This document shows, in pieces, positions 17,415 to 26,146 of a DNA stretch of 64,000 bases (its first letter is position 1; each line of letters opens with the position of its first letter). The DNA lies in contig NZ_FOFL01000002.1 in the NCBI RefSeq assembly GCF_900110945.1, positions 558,001 through 622,000 of the forward strand, given 5' to 3'. The DNA is from Devosia sp. YR412. Its GTDB lineage: Bacteria > Pseudomonadota > Alphaproteobacteria > Rhizobiales > Devosiaceae. A model generated the notes under the pieces. The model did no database searches, was not told the origin of the DNA, and was given only the letters and a program-made list of their open reading frames with translations. Position numbers and translations under genes: made by a program.

Positions 17415-18482
17415 CTAGTCCCCATCCAGCGACGAAAAGCCCACGCTGAGACCCAGTGCGAAGGCCAGTTGCTCACCGATCTGCGCCTGCAGCGACTGCG
17501 TCAAGATCACCAGATAACTGAGCGCCGCCACCTGCTTCGGGTCCAACACGGCCTCCTCAACCGGCAGCGTGATCAGGTCCAACGCCCTGTGGGCATTGGA
17601 GAATTCAAACCCGATCGAATTATCCAGCCCCACATCCGCCTCGCCCACTGCCCGCGCCATCCCAGACACGGAAACCAGCGTCTCCATGCCTTCCAGATTG
17701 GCCCCGACCATCGCCATGGTCAGCCCCGACCGCCAGAACAGCGCCTGCTTCGGCTTCGCCGCCACCTCGCCCTGAGCAATGAATGGGTTGATCCTGGTGT
17801 CGCGCACAGCCTCGAGGCCATGCGACACCAAACCCACAAGTTCCTCCAGCGCCTCGGTTTCCGTGCGGTAATCCGCATTCTCCTGCACCGGCCGCGTCAG
17901 GTGTTCGGCAACCCCGCCCTTGCGATACCAGCCCATGGCCAGCTGGTCGGCAATGCTGCCGATATTGTGCGCAATCGCCTGGCCATAGCGGCAACGGAAA
18001 GATCCTTCCGCTGCAGCCAGCGCCTCTGCGCCCGTGCCATAGAGCACAAATTCCAGCGCCCCAAAGCCCTGCACGGCAACGCTTTTGCCATAAAGCCCCG
18101 CCGCATCTAGCACCGTAACATCCTGCTCCGCCAGGATCGCCTGCACTTGCCGCAGCCCGATGCCCTTGCGGTCGGGAAAAAACAGCAGCCGGTCGGCGCG
18201 ATTGTCTTCCATCAGCGGCCCGATGCGGATGAATTCCACCCGTCCATAGGCCGTTGCTGCAAGGCCAAACTGCTGTCGCGCCACGCTTAACGTCGCCTCG
18301 GAGGGCACGGCGCAGAGTGCACCCATGGCGCTTTCCAGCCCGCTGGCCCGCCCCTTGAAACCCGCTATTTCCGGCCGGATCACCCCATTGACCGCCAGGC
18401 TCAAAACCTCGGCCCGCATCGGCGATTGGGCAAAGGCTGGCCCTGCGGCCAGCATCAGCAGGAGAGCGAGCACAAGACGCAT
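17415..18482 (-). CDS. Imelysin-family periplasmic protein (second copy in operon)
   Basis: Imelysin-like (peptidase M75 fold) protein of 355 residues with a signal peptide ending GPAFAQ. The helical-bundle core includes VQGFGALEFVLYGTG, in which the position of the family GxHxxE motif reads GFGALE: the histidine is missing here, unlike in the paralogue at 20091-21356. Imelysins bind metal or haem and support iron uptake rather than acting as proteases. The ATG at 18482 overlaps the upstream stop by one base (TGATG), so translation is coupled. The changed motif suggests a specialised partner of the other imelysin (inference). Confidence 0.85.
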   Translation of the reverse strand: MRLVLALLLMLAAGPAFAQSPMRAEVLSLAVNGVIRPEIAGFKGRASGLESAMGALCAVPSEATLSVARQQFGLAATAYGRVEFIRIGPLMEDNRADRLLFFPDRKGIGLRQVQAILAEQDVTVLDAAGLYGKSVAVQGFGALEFVLYGTGAEALAAAEGSFRCRYGQAIAHNIGSIADQLAMGWYRKGGVAEHLTRPVQENADYRTETEALEELVGLVSHGLEAVRDTRINPFIAQGEVAAKPKQALFWRSGLTMAMVGANLEGMETLVSVSGMARAVGEADVGLDNSIGFEFSNAHRALDLITLPVEEAVLDPKQVAALSYLVILTQSLQAQIGEQLAFALGLSVGFSSLDGD

Positions 18483-19993
18483 CACAGCGATTCCAGAAAG
18501 GCGATGAGATCATCGCGGGTTGTTTGGGACATGTCGGCAAATCCGTCGCGCGCCGCCTGCGCCTCGCCGCCATGCCACAATATGGCCTCGGTGAGACTGC
18601 GCGCCCGCCCATCATGCAGGAAAAACGTGTGGCCTGATACCAGTTTGGTCAGCCCGATCCCCCACAGCGGCGGCGTCCGCCACTCATAACCATCGGCCAA
18701 TCCCTCTGGTCGATGATCCGCCAGTCCCTCGCCCATGTCATGCAGCAAAAAGTCCGAATAGGGCCAGATCAACTGAAACCGATGCGCCGGATTCTCGGCA
18801 TTCCGGCTGGTCACGAACTTGGGAACATGGCAGCTGGCGCAGCCCGCCCCGTAAAACGCCGCCTTGCCGCGCAGCACCGCCGGGTCATCGACATCACGCC
18901 GCTCCGGCACGCCCAGCGTCTGGGAATAGAAGGTCACGAGGTCGAGCACCGGATCCGGCGCTTCCGAGACACCCAGCCGCGCCTGCTCGCCCGTCGGCAT
19001 AGCGAGGCACTCCGGCTGGTTTTCGGTGCAATCGCCATGCGGCAGGTCGAACAGTGGTGTCGAAATGCCGATATCGCCGGCGAAGGCCGAAGCCGACTGG
19101 CTGCGGATCGTCGCCATCCCCGCCTTCCAGCCAAACCGCCCGAGCATCACCGAATTGCTGACCGGCTCGACGGTAAAATTCGCCCGGCCGGAAATCCCGT
19201 CACCGTCACGATCTTCGGGATCGGTATGCGCCAGAATATCCTCGGCCGGTATCTGCTCCACCAGCCCCAGCCCGATCATCGGATTGGCCACCCGCGGCGA
19301 GATCATCACGTCATCAGCCAGCGGTCCATAATTGAGATCGGCCACGGAATAGCTGGGCGACCGCAGCGTCACCGCGGTGCCATCACGCAGCGTCACTAGC
19401 AGGTCGGCATAATCCACCACCATCCGCCCCTCGGCCTTTAGGCCCGGCACGGCAAAATCCTGCAATTGCGCCCCATAAGTGGGATCGCCGACCTCACCGG
19501 CAATCACCCCATCCATGGCCAGTCGTTTATCGTCCGCGCCCGGCGGCACCGAGAGCCGCAGGAACATCGAGACATTCTCAGCCTGCCCCTCGAACGGCGG
19601 ATGCCCGCGCCCATCCTTGATATGGCAGCTCTGGCAACCCCGGGCATTGAACAGCGGTCCCAGCCCATCCGAGGCCTGCGTCGAGCTGGGCGACGACACC
19701 CAGATCTTGCGGAACAGGGCATTGCCCAGCTTGAACTGTTCTTCCTGCTCGAAGCTCAGATTATCGAGAAAGTGGCTGAACGAGTCCGCGTTGACGGCAA
19801 ACTGCGTCGTGCCCTTGCCGGCCGAGCGCTTCTCCGATCCCTCCGCTTTGGAAAAATCCGTCGTCGGCCGCGTTACCGCCTGCACCCGCGCCAGGTCTTC
19901 GACACTGAGATCGCTGCGTACAACCGCGTCCTGCGCAAACACCATACCCCCGGCAAACAGGGCGATCAAAGCGATGGTGAGGCGGGGTTTCAT
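18482..19993 (-). CDS. Di-haem oxidoreductase (DUF1111, putative thiol oxidoreductase)
   Basis: Periplasmic c-type cytochrome of the di-haem oxidoreductase family, 503 residues, with a signal peptide ending GMVFAQ. Two covalent haem sites are visible: CQSCH at residues 120-124 and CASCH near residue 384. Other conserved stretches are GLGPLFNARGC, DRDGDGISGR and WRTPPLWGIGLT, followed by FLHDGRARSLTEAILWHGGEA at the C terminus. It sits between the two imelysin genes, an arrangement found in iron-responsive operons; it may reduce or release iron or haem (inference). Confidence 0.9.
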   Translation of the reverse strand: MKPRLTIALIALFAGGMVFAQDAVVRSDLSVEDLARVQAVTRPTTDFSKAEGSEKRSAGKGTTQFAVNADSFSHFLDNLSFEQEEQFKLGNALFRKIWVSSPSSTQASDGLGPLFNARGCQSCHIKDGRGHPPFEGQAENVSMFLRLSVPPGADDKRLAMDGVIAGEVGDPTYGAQLQDFAVPGLKAEGRMVVDYADLLVTLRDGTAVTLRSPSYSVADLNYGPLADDVMISPRVANPMIGLGLVEQIPAEDILAHTDPEDRDGDGISGRANFTVEPVSNSVMLGRFGWKAGMATIRSQSASAFAGDIGISTPLFDLPHGDCTENQPECLAMPTGEQARLGVSEAPDPVLDLVTFYSQTLGVPERRDVDDPAVLRGKAAFYGAGCASCHVPKFVTSRNAENPAHRFQLIWPYSDFLLHDMGEGLADHRPEGLADGYEWRTPPLWGIGLTKLVSGHTFFLHDGRARSLTEAILWHGGEAQAARDGFADMSQTTRDDLIAFLESL

Positions 19994-20038
19994 CGAGCTG
20001 ATCTACCAGCTTGGCCCAAGACTTCCAACAAAGCCGAT

Positions 20039-20064
20039 GTCACCCGGCTCAAGGACGGGGTGAC
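20039..20064. repeat. Small hairpin repeat in the imelysin-oxidoreductase gap
   Basis: GTCACCCGG (20039-20047), short loop, CGGGGTGAC (20056-20064): imperfect member of the GTCACCC/GGGTGAC hairpin family also seen at 8312-8332 and 27439-27463. Confidence 0.5.
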
Positions 20065-20090
20065 ACCGTGCGTGTGGCTACGGCTATGCC

Positions 20091-21356
20091 CTATTCAAAC
20101 ACTGCATCCGGATTGCTCAGGCTGTCGCTATCTTCGATCGTCACCGCATCGCCCAGTTCCAGCAATGCCACCGCGCGTTCAATGCCGCGCGTCTGGGCGA
20201 TCAGCCCATCGATCGCCGCCTGCACAACCGCGTTGCCCTCGGCATTACCCTCGCCGATCTGCTGGTCATAGGCCTCGCCGCCCTCGGCGCGCTCAGCCAT
20301 CACATGCATCTTGGCGACGGTGTCGTCCAGCAGCGCCTTGATCTCGGTATCGAGAGCCGCATCCTTGGATGCAATTACATCCGAGAGCGACGGGCCTTCG
20401 ATCACGCTGCCATCCACCCGGGTATATTTCCCCAGATAGACATTCTGGATGCCCACGGCGTCGTTGAGATGCGAGTTATGCGTATTGTCCGAGAAGCAGT
20501 CATGCTCTTCTTCCGGATCATGTAGCAGCAGGCCCAGCTTCATGCGCTCGCCGGCCACTTCGCCAAAGCTCAGTGAGCCCATGCCGGTGAGGATCGCCGA
20601 AATCCCCAGCTCGGGCAGCGCGGCGCGCGCCGCGCCATCCGCCGTCCAGTTACCGACCATTTCCTCAAGATCGCTGACCAGCAGGCTGGACGCTGCCTTG
20701 AGATAGGCGGCACGCCGATCGGCATGTTCCGCGTTCGAATAATCGGTGAACGGTCGCGCGCCGGCACCAGCCTCGGTGCCGTTCAGGTCCTGGCCCCACA
20801 GCAAAAACTCGATCGCGTGATAGCCCGTCGCCACATTGGACTCGACGCCCGCTGCCTCCTGCAGATTGTCCTGCAGCAGCGCCGGCGTAATCTCGGTCGC
20901 ATCGAGCTCGACGCCATCGATCATGATCTTGGGATTGGCGATGACATTGGCCACATAGAGCGCATTGCTGTCGCTCTCGGTGCCATAACCCGCATCGACA
21001 TAGTCGATCAGGCCTTCATCCAGCGGCCAGGCATTCACCCGGCCTTCCCATTCATCGACAATCGGATTGCCGAAGCGGAAGGCCTCGGTCTGCTGATAGG
21101 GCACGCGGGCGGCGAGCCAGGCATCCTTGGCCGCCTGCAGCGTCGCCTCGCTCGGCGTCGCGATCAGCGCGTCCACCGCCGCGTCCAGTGCCGTGGCGGT
21201 TGCCAGCGCGTCTTCATATCCGGCCAGTGCGATATCCGCATAATTGGCCAGCACATCCGTATCAGCCGGCGCCTGGGCAAAAGCGGCAACCGGTGCCACC
21301 GACAGCGTGAGAGCGATGGCGAAACTGCGCAGCGAGCGCCTGCCGAGAGAAAACAT
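20091..21356 (-). CDS. Imelysin-family iron-regulated protein (IrpA-like)
   Basis: First gene of the iron operon: a 421-residue imelysin with signal peptide (ends AAFAQ) and the intact family motif GYHAIEFLLWGQDL (GxHxxE). Other conserved parts are RVPYQQTEAFRFGNPIVDEWEGRVNAWPLD and MGSLSFGEVAGERMKLGLL, both typical of IrpA/ICMP proteins. Members are periplasmic or outer-membrane-associated and bind metal or haem. An ICE-like iron box lies 73-89 bases upstream. The gap to the next gene (97 bases) contains a small hairpin repeat. Confidence 0.9.
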   Translation of the reverse strand: MFSLGRRSLRSFAIALTLSVAPVAAFAQAPADTDVLANYADIALAGYEDALATATALDAAVDALIATPSEATLQAAKDAWLAARVPYQQTEAFRFGNPIVDEWEGRVNAWPLDEGLIDYVDAGYGTESDSNALYVANVIANPKIMIDGVELDATEITPALLQDNLQEAAGVESNVATGYHAIEFLLWGQDLNGTEAGAGARPFTDYSNAEHADRRAAYLKAASSLLVSDLEEMVGNWTADGAARAALPELGISAILTGMGSLSFGEVAGERMKLGLLLHDPEEEHDCFSDNTHNSHLNDAVGIQNVYLGKYTRVDGSVIEGPSLSDVIASKDAALDTEIKALLDDTVAKMHVMAERAEGGEAYDQQIGEGNAEGNAVVQAAIDGLIAQTRGIERAVALLELGDAVTIEDSDSLSNPDAVFE

Positions 21357-21428
21357 GGACGAAGCTCCTCAATGAGTTGCTCATCGGACTACGCCCGCCA
21401 TCACGCAAAATCAATTCAATTTCAATAG

Positions 21429-21445
21429 TTTAGAAGCGATCTAAA
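21429..21445. promoter_or_regulatory. ICE-like iron control element (Irr box)
   Basis: TTTAGAAGCGATCTAAA: six-base arms TTTAGA (21429-21434) and TCTAAA (21440-21445) around five bases. It matches the alphaproteobacterial Irr motif TTTAGAA-N3-TTCTAAA at 13 of 14 specified positions, as I recall the consensus. It lies between the imelysin operon (minus) and the binding-protein gene (plus). Confidence 0.7.
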
Positions 21446-21775
21446 GTAATGAAACTTGCCATTTGCTCCAGACTGAAATCCACAGTGCTTTCCACAACTT
21501 GCCCCCTGCTTGGCCGCATCTATCCTCCATTCCCGCCTCAAATTTTGACCATCTGGACGAAACTGTCACAAACGGGCACTGTCACAATTGCGACTGGGAG
21601 GGCGCATGGGGGCGACCAGCAAGACATAAGCGACTGAAATCATGGCGGTTGCGACTGTCATCTTCCAGCCTGCCTAGTGTCATTGCACTGTCACACAGCC
21701 TCTCTACTTCCCGCTCCAGTTCGCCCGGACGCCTTCAACGAGGCGCTCGCGAACGACTTTTCAGGGAGACTGAAC
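21446..21775. promoter_or_regulatory. Leader of the 21.8 kb ABC operon with repeated ACTGTCA boxes
   Basis: No gene is supported between the imelysin operon and ATG 21776. The heptamer ACTGTCA occurs at 21562-21568, 21578-21584, 21654-21660 and 21687-21693, on the same strand. The first pair is 16 bases apart and shares ACTGTCACAA. Spacing does not fit a standard Pho box (11-base period). They may be regulator-binding sites for the operon; the regulator is unknown. Confidence 0.35.
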
Positions 21776-22885
21776 ATGTCCATCAAGAATCTGCTCGGCG
21801 CATCGGTTTCGGTGCTGACCGTTCTCGCCGTTTCTGCACCCGCTTTCGCCCAGGCCGACCTCGACGCGCTCTATGAAGCCGCCAAGACCGAAGGCCAGCT
21901 CACTGTCATCGCCCTGCCCCACTCCTGGTGCAACTATGGTGGCGTGATCGAAGGCTTCAAGGCCAAGTATCCCGGCATCACCATCAACGAACTCAACCCC
22001 GATGCCGGCTCTGCCGACGAGCTCGAAGCCGTCCGCGCCAACATCGGCAACACCGGCCCGCAGGCCCCAGACGTGCTCGACGTTGGCCTGGCCTTTGGCC
22101 CGCAGGCCAAGGAAGAAGGCCTGCTGCAGGCCTATAAGGTCTCGACCTGGGACGATATCCCGGCCGACGCCAAGGACGCAGAAGGCTTCTGGTACGGCGA
22201 CTACTACGGCGTGCTGGCTTTCGGCATCAACAAGGACATCATCACCGGCGAAAACCCGGCGTCCTGGGCTGACCTGCAGAAGGACGAGTTCGCCAACTCC
22301 GTCGCTCTGGCTGGTGATCCGCGTACCGCCAACAACGCCATTCTCTCGGTCTATGCCGCTGGTCTGTCGACCGGTGCCGACGCCGCCACCGGCGCTCAGG
22401 CAGGTCTCGACTACTTCAAGGCTCTGAACGACAAGGGCAACTTCGTCCCGGTCGACGCCGAAGCCGCTGCCATCGCCCAGGGCACCACTCCGATCGCCAT
22501 CAACTGGGACTACAACCTGCTCGCCGCTCGCGACAACCTCAACGGCAACCCCCCGATCGAAGTCGTCGTTCCGGCTGACGGCGTTGTGGCCGGCGTCTAC
22601 GTCCAGGCCATCTCGGCTCACGCTCCGCACCCGAGCGCTGCCAAGCTCTGGATGGAATACCTCTATTCGGACGAAGGTCAGCTCGGCTGGCTGGCTGGCT
22701 ACTGCCACCCGATCCGCTTCAACGCCATGGCTGAAGCCGGCACCCTGCCGGAAGAACTGATGGCCAAGCTCCCGGCTGCCGAGAACTACGCCAAGGCCGT
22801 GTTCCCGTCGATCGAAGAGCAGAACGCCAACAAGACCACGATCACCACCGGCTGGGACACCACCGTCGGCGCATCGGTTCAGTAA
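21776..22885 (+). CDS. ABC transporter periplasmic binding protein (AfuA/PotD-like)
   Basis: Type II periplasmic binding protein of the iron/polyamine/phosphonate group, 369 residues. ATG 21776 follows GGGAGAC, and the signal peptide ends APAFAQ. The mature part begins ADLDALYEAAKTEGQLTV, an opening common in AfuA-type (COG1840-like) proteins, and contains PHSWCNYGGVIEGF, DVLDVGLAFGPQA and PIAINWDYN. It heads an operon with two permeases and an ATPase. The divergent neighbour is the iron-box operon, so ferric iron is a candidate ligand, but polyamines or a phosphonate are equally compatible. Codon use is notably biased to preferred codons, as expected for an abundant protein. Confidence 0.85.
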   Translation: MSIKNLLGASVSVLTVLAVSAPAFAQADLDALYEAAKTEGQLTVIALPHSWCNYGGVIEGFKAKYPGITINELNPDAGSADELEAVRANIGNTGPQAPDVLDVGLAFGPQAKEEGLLQAYKVSTWDDIPADAKDAEGFWYGDYYGVLAFGINKDIITGENPASWADLQKDEFANSVALAGDPRTANNAILSVYAAGLSTGADAATGAQAGLDYFKALNDKGNFVPVDAEAAAIAQGTTPIAINWDYNLLAARDNLNGNPPIEVVVPADGVVAGVYVQAISAHAPHPSAAKLWMEYLYSDEGQLGWLAGYCHPIRFNAMAEAGTLPEELMAKLPAAENYAKAVFPSIEEQNANKTTITTGWDTTVGASVQ

Positions 22886-22895
22886 AGACAAACGT

Positions 22896-22958
22896 GGGAG
22901 CGGCGCCTTGCCGCTCCCGCACTTGCCGTTGCCAGCAGTCCCCGGGTCCGCCCGGGGA
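22896..22958. other. Two hairpins in the binding protein-permease gap
   Basis: GGGAGCGGC (22896-22904), loop GCCTT, GCCGCTCCC (22910-22918), then TCCCCGGG (22939-22946), loop TCCG, CCCGGGGA (22951-22958). Both stems are perfect and neither is followed by a T-tract. They begin 11 bases after the binding-protein stop codon and probably protect its mRNA. Confidence 0.65.
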
Positions 22959-22998
22959 TTTCGCGTGAATACACGTCACCGAGGCCGAGCCGGGTACC

Positions 22999-23877
22999 AT
23001 GACCGACACCGCATCCCAACCGACGCAACGCCGCCGCATCCCCTGGGATGCGCTGGCCATTGCCCCCTTCGTCATCTTCGCGGTGATGTTCCTCGTCCTG
23101 CCCACCATTTCGTTGATCGGCGGTGCCTTTACCGACCGGGCCGGCAATTTCACCTTCGAGAATATTGGCGGCCTGTTCACGCCGCAGATTCTCAATGCCT
23201 ACTGGATTTCCATCCGCGTCTCCGGCGCCTCGGCTATTCTCGGCGCCCTGATCGGTCTCGCCATTACCCTCGCCATCATCCGCGGCAAGCTGCCGGCGCC
23301 GCTGCGCTCCGCGGTGATGACCTTTTCCGGCGTCGCCAGCAATTTCGCCGGCGTGCCGCTGGCCTTTGCCTTCATCGCCTCGCTCGGCCGCATTGGTCTG
23401 GTCACCATCATCCTGCGCGATGTGTTCGGCCTCGATCTCTACCGCGCCGGTTTCAGCCTGTTCTCCTTCTGGGGCCTGACGCTGACCTATCTCTACTTCC
23501 AGATCCCCTTGATGATGCTGACCATTGCGCCGGCCATCGACGGGCTGAAGAAAGAGTGGAACGAAGCCGCCCAGATGCTGGGCGCATCGCAGTGGCAGTT
23601 CTGGCGCTATGTCGGCCTGCCCATCCTCTGGCCCTCGGTGCTCGGCACGCTCAGCCTGCTTTTCGCCAATGCCTTCGGCGCCATCGCTACCGCCTGGGCC
23701 CTCACCGGCTCCAACCTCAATATCGTGACCGTGCTGCTCTACAACCAGATCCGCGGCGACGCCCTGCAAAACCCGGGCCTCGGCGCTGCGCTGGCCCTGG
23801 GCATGATCGTCATCACCTCGCTGGCCAATATCATCTATCTCTTCGTGGCCCAGCGCGCCGAAAGGTGGATGAAATGA
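22999..23877 (+). CDS. ABC transporter permease (PotB-like)
   Basis: Inner-membrane permease, 292 residues, six helices. After MTDTASQPTQRRRIPW the first helix is ALAIAPFVIFAVMFLVLP; the EAA loop reads NEAAQMLGASQWQFWRYVGLPILWP near residues 193-217. The family-typical stretch SNFAGVPLAFAFIASLGRIG lies in the middle. It overlaps the next permease gene by four bases (ATGA). Forms the channel together with the following product. Confidence 0.88.
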   Translation: MTDTASQPTQRRRIPWDALAIAPFVIFAVMFLVLPTISLIGGAFTDRAGNFTFENIGGLFTPQILNAYWISIRVSGASAILGALIGLAITLAIIRGKLPAPLRSAVMTFSGVASNFAGVPLAFAFIASLGRIGLVTIILRDVFGLDLYRAGFSLFSFWGLTLTYLYFQIPLMMLTIAPAIDGLKKEWNEAAQMLGASQWQFWRYVGLPILWPSVLGTLSLLFANAFGAIATAWALTGSNLNIVTVLLYNQIRGDALQNPGLGAALALGMIVITSLANIIYLFVAQRAERWMK

Positions 23878-24665
23878 AGACCAATAAATTCTGGCCCTGG
23901 CTGATCTTCATCCTCGGCGCGGCCTATTTCATCATTCCGCTGCTGGCGACCTTCATCTTCTCGCTGCGCATGCGCCGCGATGCGCTCAGCTTTGACGCCT
24001 ATGTCTCGGTGTTTTCCGATCCCAAATTTTTCGCCACCTTCGGCTATTCGCTGGTGGTCGGTGTATTCACCATTATCGTGGGCGTTCTCGTTGTCGTACC
24101 AGCGGTGTATTTCGTCCGCCTGCGCATGCCCTGGCTGAAGCCGATCATGGAATTCACCACGCTCCTGCCGCTGATGATCCCGGCGCTGGTGCTGGTCTAT
24201 GGCTATATCCGCCTCTATGGCTCGAGCTCGCTGATCCCCTTCACTGGCTCTGTGCTGGGCACCGATATCCTGCTCACCTGCGCCTATGTGATGCTGGCGC
24301 TGCCCTATATGTATCGCGCCGTCGACAATGGCATGCGCACCATCGATATCGGCACGCTGACCGAGGCGGCACAGATCGCGGGCGCCAATCAGGTGCAGAT
24401 CATCGGCCAGATCATCCTGCCCAATATCCTGGTCGCCATCCTCTCTGGCGCCTTCCTGACCTTCGCCATCGTCATCGGCGAATTCACCATCGCCAGCCTC
24501 CTCGCCCGCCCGGCCTTCGGCCCCTATCTCGTCGGCATCGGCACCAACCGCGCCTATGAGCCGGCAGCGCTGGCCATCATCTCCTTCGTCATCACTTGGG
24601 GCGCCATGGGCATGATCAACGTGCTCGGCCGCTTCGCCCCCCGCACTTCCGCCCGGAACACCTGA
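23874..24665 (+). CDS. ABC transporter permease (PotC-like)
   Basis: Second permease subunit, 263 residues, starting at ATG 23874, which overlaps the stop of the preceding permease (coupled translation). Helices include FWPWLIFILGAAYFIIPLLA at the N terminus. The EAA loop reads TEAAQIAGANQVQIIGQIILPNI near residues 162-184. It ends two bases before the ATPase gene. A much longer apparent frame starting near 22908 runs through the first permease in another frame and is not real. Confidence 0.88.
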   Translation: MKTNKFWPWLIFILGAAYFIIPLLATFIFSLRMRRDALSFDAYVSVFSDPKFFATFGYSLVVGVFTIIVGVLVVVPAVYFVRLRMPWLKPIMEFTTLLPLMIPALVLVYGYIRLYGSSSLIPFTGSVLGTDILLTCAYVMLALPYMYRAVDNGMRTIDIGTLTEAAQIAGANQVQIIGQIILPNILVAILSGAFLTFAIVIGEFTIASLLARPAFGPYLVGIGTNRAYEPAALAIISFVITWGAMGMINVLGRFAPRTSARNT

Positions 24666-24667
24666 CC

Positions 24668-25726
24668 ATGGCTGCCTTTCTCGAAGTCAACAATCTCGTC
24701 AAATCCTTCGGCAGCAACACCGTGGTCAAGGGCGTCAACTTCGCCTTCGACAAGGGCGAGTTCATCTCCCTGCTCGGGCCTTCGGGCTGCGGCAAGACCA
24801 CCATCCTGCGCATGATTGCCGGCTTTGAAAATCCGACTTCTGGGTCGATCAAGGTCGATGGCCAGGACATTACCGGTCTGAAACCCAACCAGCGCCAGCT
24901 CGGCATGGTGTTCCAGGCCTATGCGCTGTTCCCCAATCTCAACGTCGGCGACAATATCGGCTTCGGCCTCAAGATCGCCGGCATGCCGGCTGACGAGCGC
25001 CGCGCCCGCGTCGATGAAATGCTCAAGCTGATCGGCCTGCCCGGTTTTGAGAAGCGCTACCCCTATGAAATGTCCGGCGGCCAGCAGCAGCGCGTGGCGC
25101 TCGCCCGCGCCATCGCCCCGCGCCCGCGCATGCTGCTGCTCGACGAGCCGCTGTCGGCGCTCGACGCCAAGATCCGCGTTTCGCTGCGCGAGGAAATCCG
25201 CGCCATCCAGCTCGACCTCGGCATCACCACGGTCTTTGTCACCCATGACCAGGAAGAGGCGCTGTCGATCTCCGACCGTATCGTGGTGATGAACGCCGGC
25301 AATATCGACCAGCTCGGCGCGCCGCACGAAATCTACAACAAGCCCGCCACCCGCTTCGTCGCCACCTTCGTCGGCCATCTCAATACCATCGAAGCAACCG
25401 TCCTCGACGCCGCCGCCAAGACCGTCTCGATCGACGGCCAGACAGCTACGGTCCCGGCTCTGCCGACCACGGCCAACAATGGCTCTGCCGTCTCGCTGAC
25501 GCTGCGCCCCGAAGTGCTCGCCGTCGGCGCCCGCGAAGGCAGCGACATCACGCTGACCGGCACCATTGCTGACGTCACCTTCCTCGGCTCGGTCATTCGC
25601 CTGCGCGTCCAGCTCGGCCAGAACGTCGTCAGCCTCGACACCTTCAACGACCAGCGCACCGCACCGCCCGCCCGCGGCGAACCGGTCACCATCAGCCTCG
25701 CCAGCAAGGACCTGCTGGTGCTCTGA
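24668..25726 (+). CDS. ABC transporter ATP-binding protein (PotA-like)
   Basis: Importer ATPase, 352 residues, last gene of the operon. Walker A GPSGCGKTT near residues 38-46, VFQAYALFPNLNVGDNIGFG, signature MSGGQQQRVALARA, Walker B MLLLDEPLSALDAK and VTHDQEEALSISD are intact. The C-terminal TOBE_2 domain (residues about 275-350) places it with polyamine, iron and phosphonate importers. The ATG at 24668 is chosen because the product then starts at MAAFLEVNNLVKSFG. No substrate can be assigned from the sequence alone. Confidence 0.9.
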   Translation: MAAFLEVNNLVKSFGSNTVVKGVNFAFDKGEFISLLGPSGCGKTTILRMIAGFENPTSGSIKVDGQDITGLKPNQRQLGMVFQAYALFPNLNVGDNIGFGLKIAGMPADERRARVDEMLKLIGLPGFEKRYPYEMSGGQQQRVALARAIAPRPRMLLLDEPLSALDAKIRVSLREEIRAIQLDLGITTVFVTHDQEEALSISDRIVVMNAGNIDQLGAPHEIYNKPATRFVATFVGHLNTIEATVLDAAAKTVSIDGQTATVPALPTTANNGSAVSLTLRPEVLAVGAREGSDITLTGTIADVTFLGSVIRLRVQLGQNVVSLDTFNDQRTAPPARGEPVTISLASKDLLVL

Positions 25727-26146
25727 GCCGACCCGACTTCGGCACAGCCGTGCAGAAGTGCCGCCCGGCCTTTCGGCTTACGGAGACACGAGTAACGGGC
25801 GGCCATTGGACCTCAAGAGTTTAGTAGAGTGGCCCAATGGCCGCCGTCACGATCCGCTTTTGCACAGGGTCCGGTTCAGGCGGTACCATTCTTGCAGGTC
25901 CGGCTGCCGAGTTTCCAACCCCACTGGAGAAGCGCCCCCATCCCACGGTCGCCCCGCCCGGCCCTGCGTCGGGGCCGCGTGTGTGGCGGGTATGGCAGCA
26001 GTATGCAGCCGTCCCACAGAGACGTGGATAGATTTTTTTGAACGCTGCCTGTGGACGGCCAAAACAAAGCGTTCGCACCCCGCCGAGGCCCCTAGACCGC
26101 CACGTTTCTGGCGCTCATTGTGGCGACCCAATCGAGGAGCGCACGC
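25727..26146. other. Gene-free gap with inverted repeat and T-run
   Basis: No convincing coding frame in 420 bases. GGCGGCCATTGG (25798-25809) and CCAATGGCCGCC (25834-25845) form a perfect twelve-base inverted repeat 24 bases apart, just after the ABC operon. Farther on, CCAC-N6-GTGG (26014-26027) is followed by a T7 run at 26033-26039, and GAACGCT/AGCGTTC (26040-26046, 26068-26074) is another dyad. A small RNA between about 25850 and 26040 is possible but unsupported. Confidence 0.4.

Noticed and set aside
25850..26040. Signal recognition particle or 6S RNA in the gap before sseA
   Set aside because: A CAGGTCCGG string is present, but the conserved SRP RNA domain and the 6S architecture are not.
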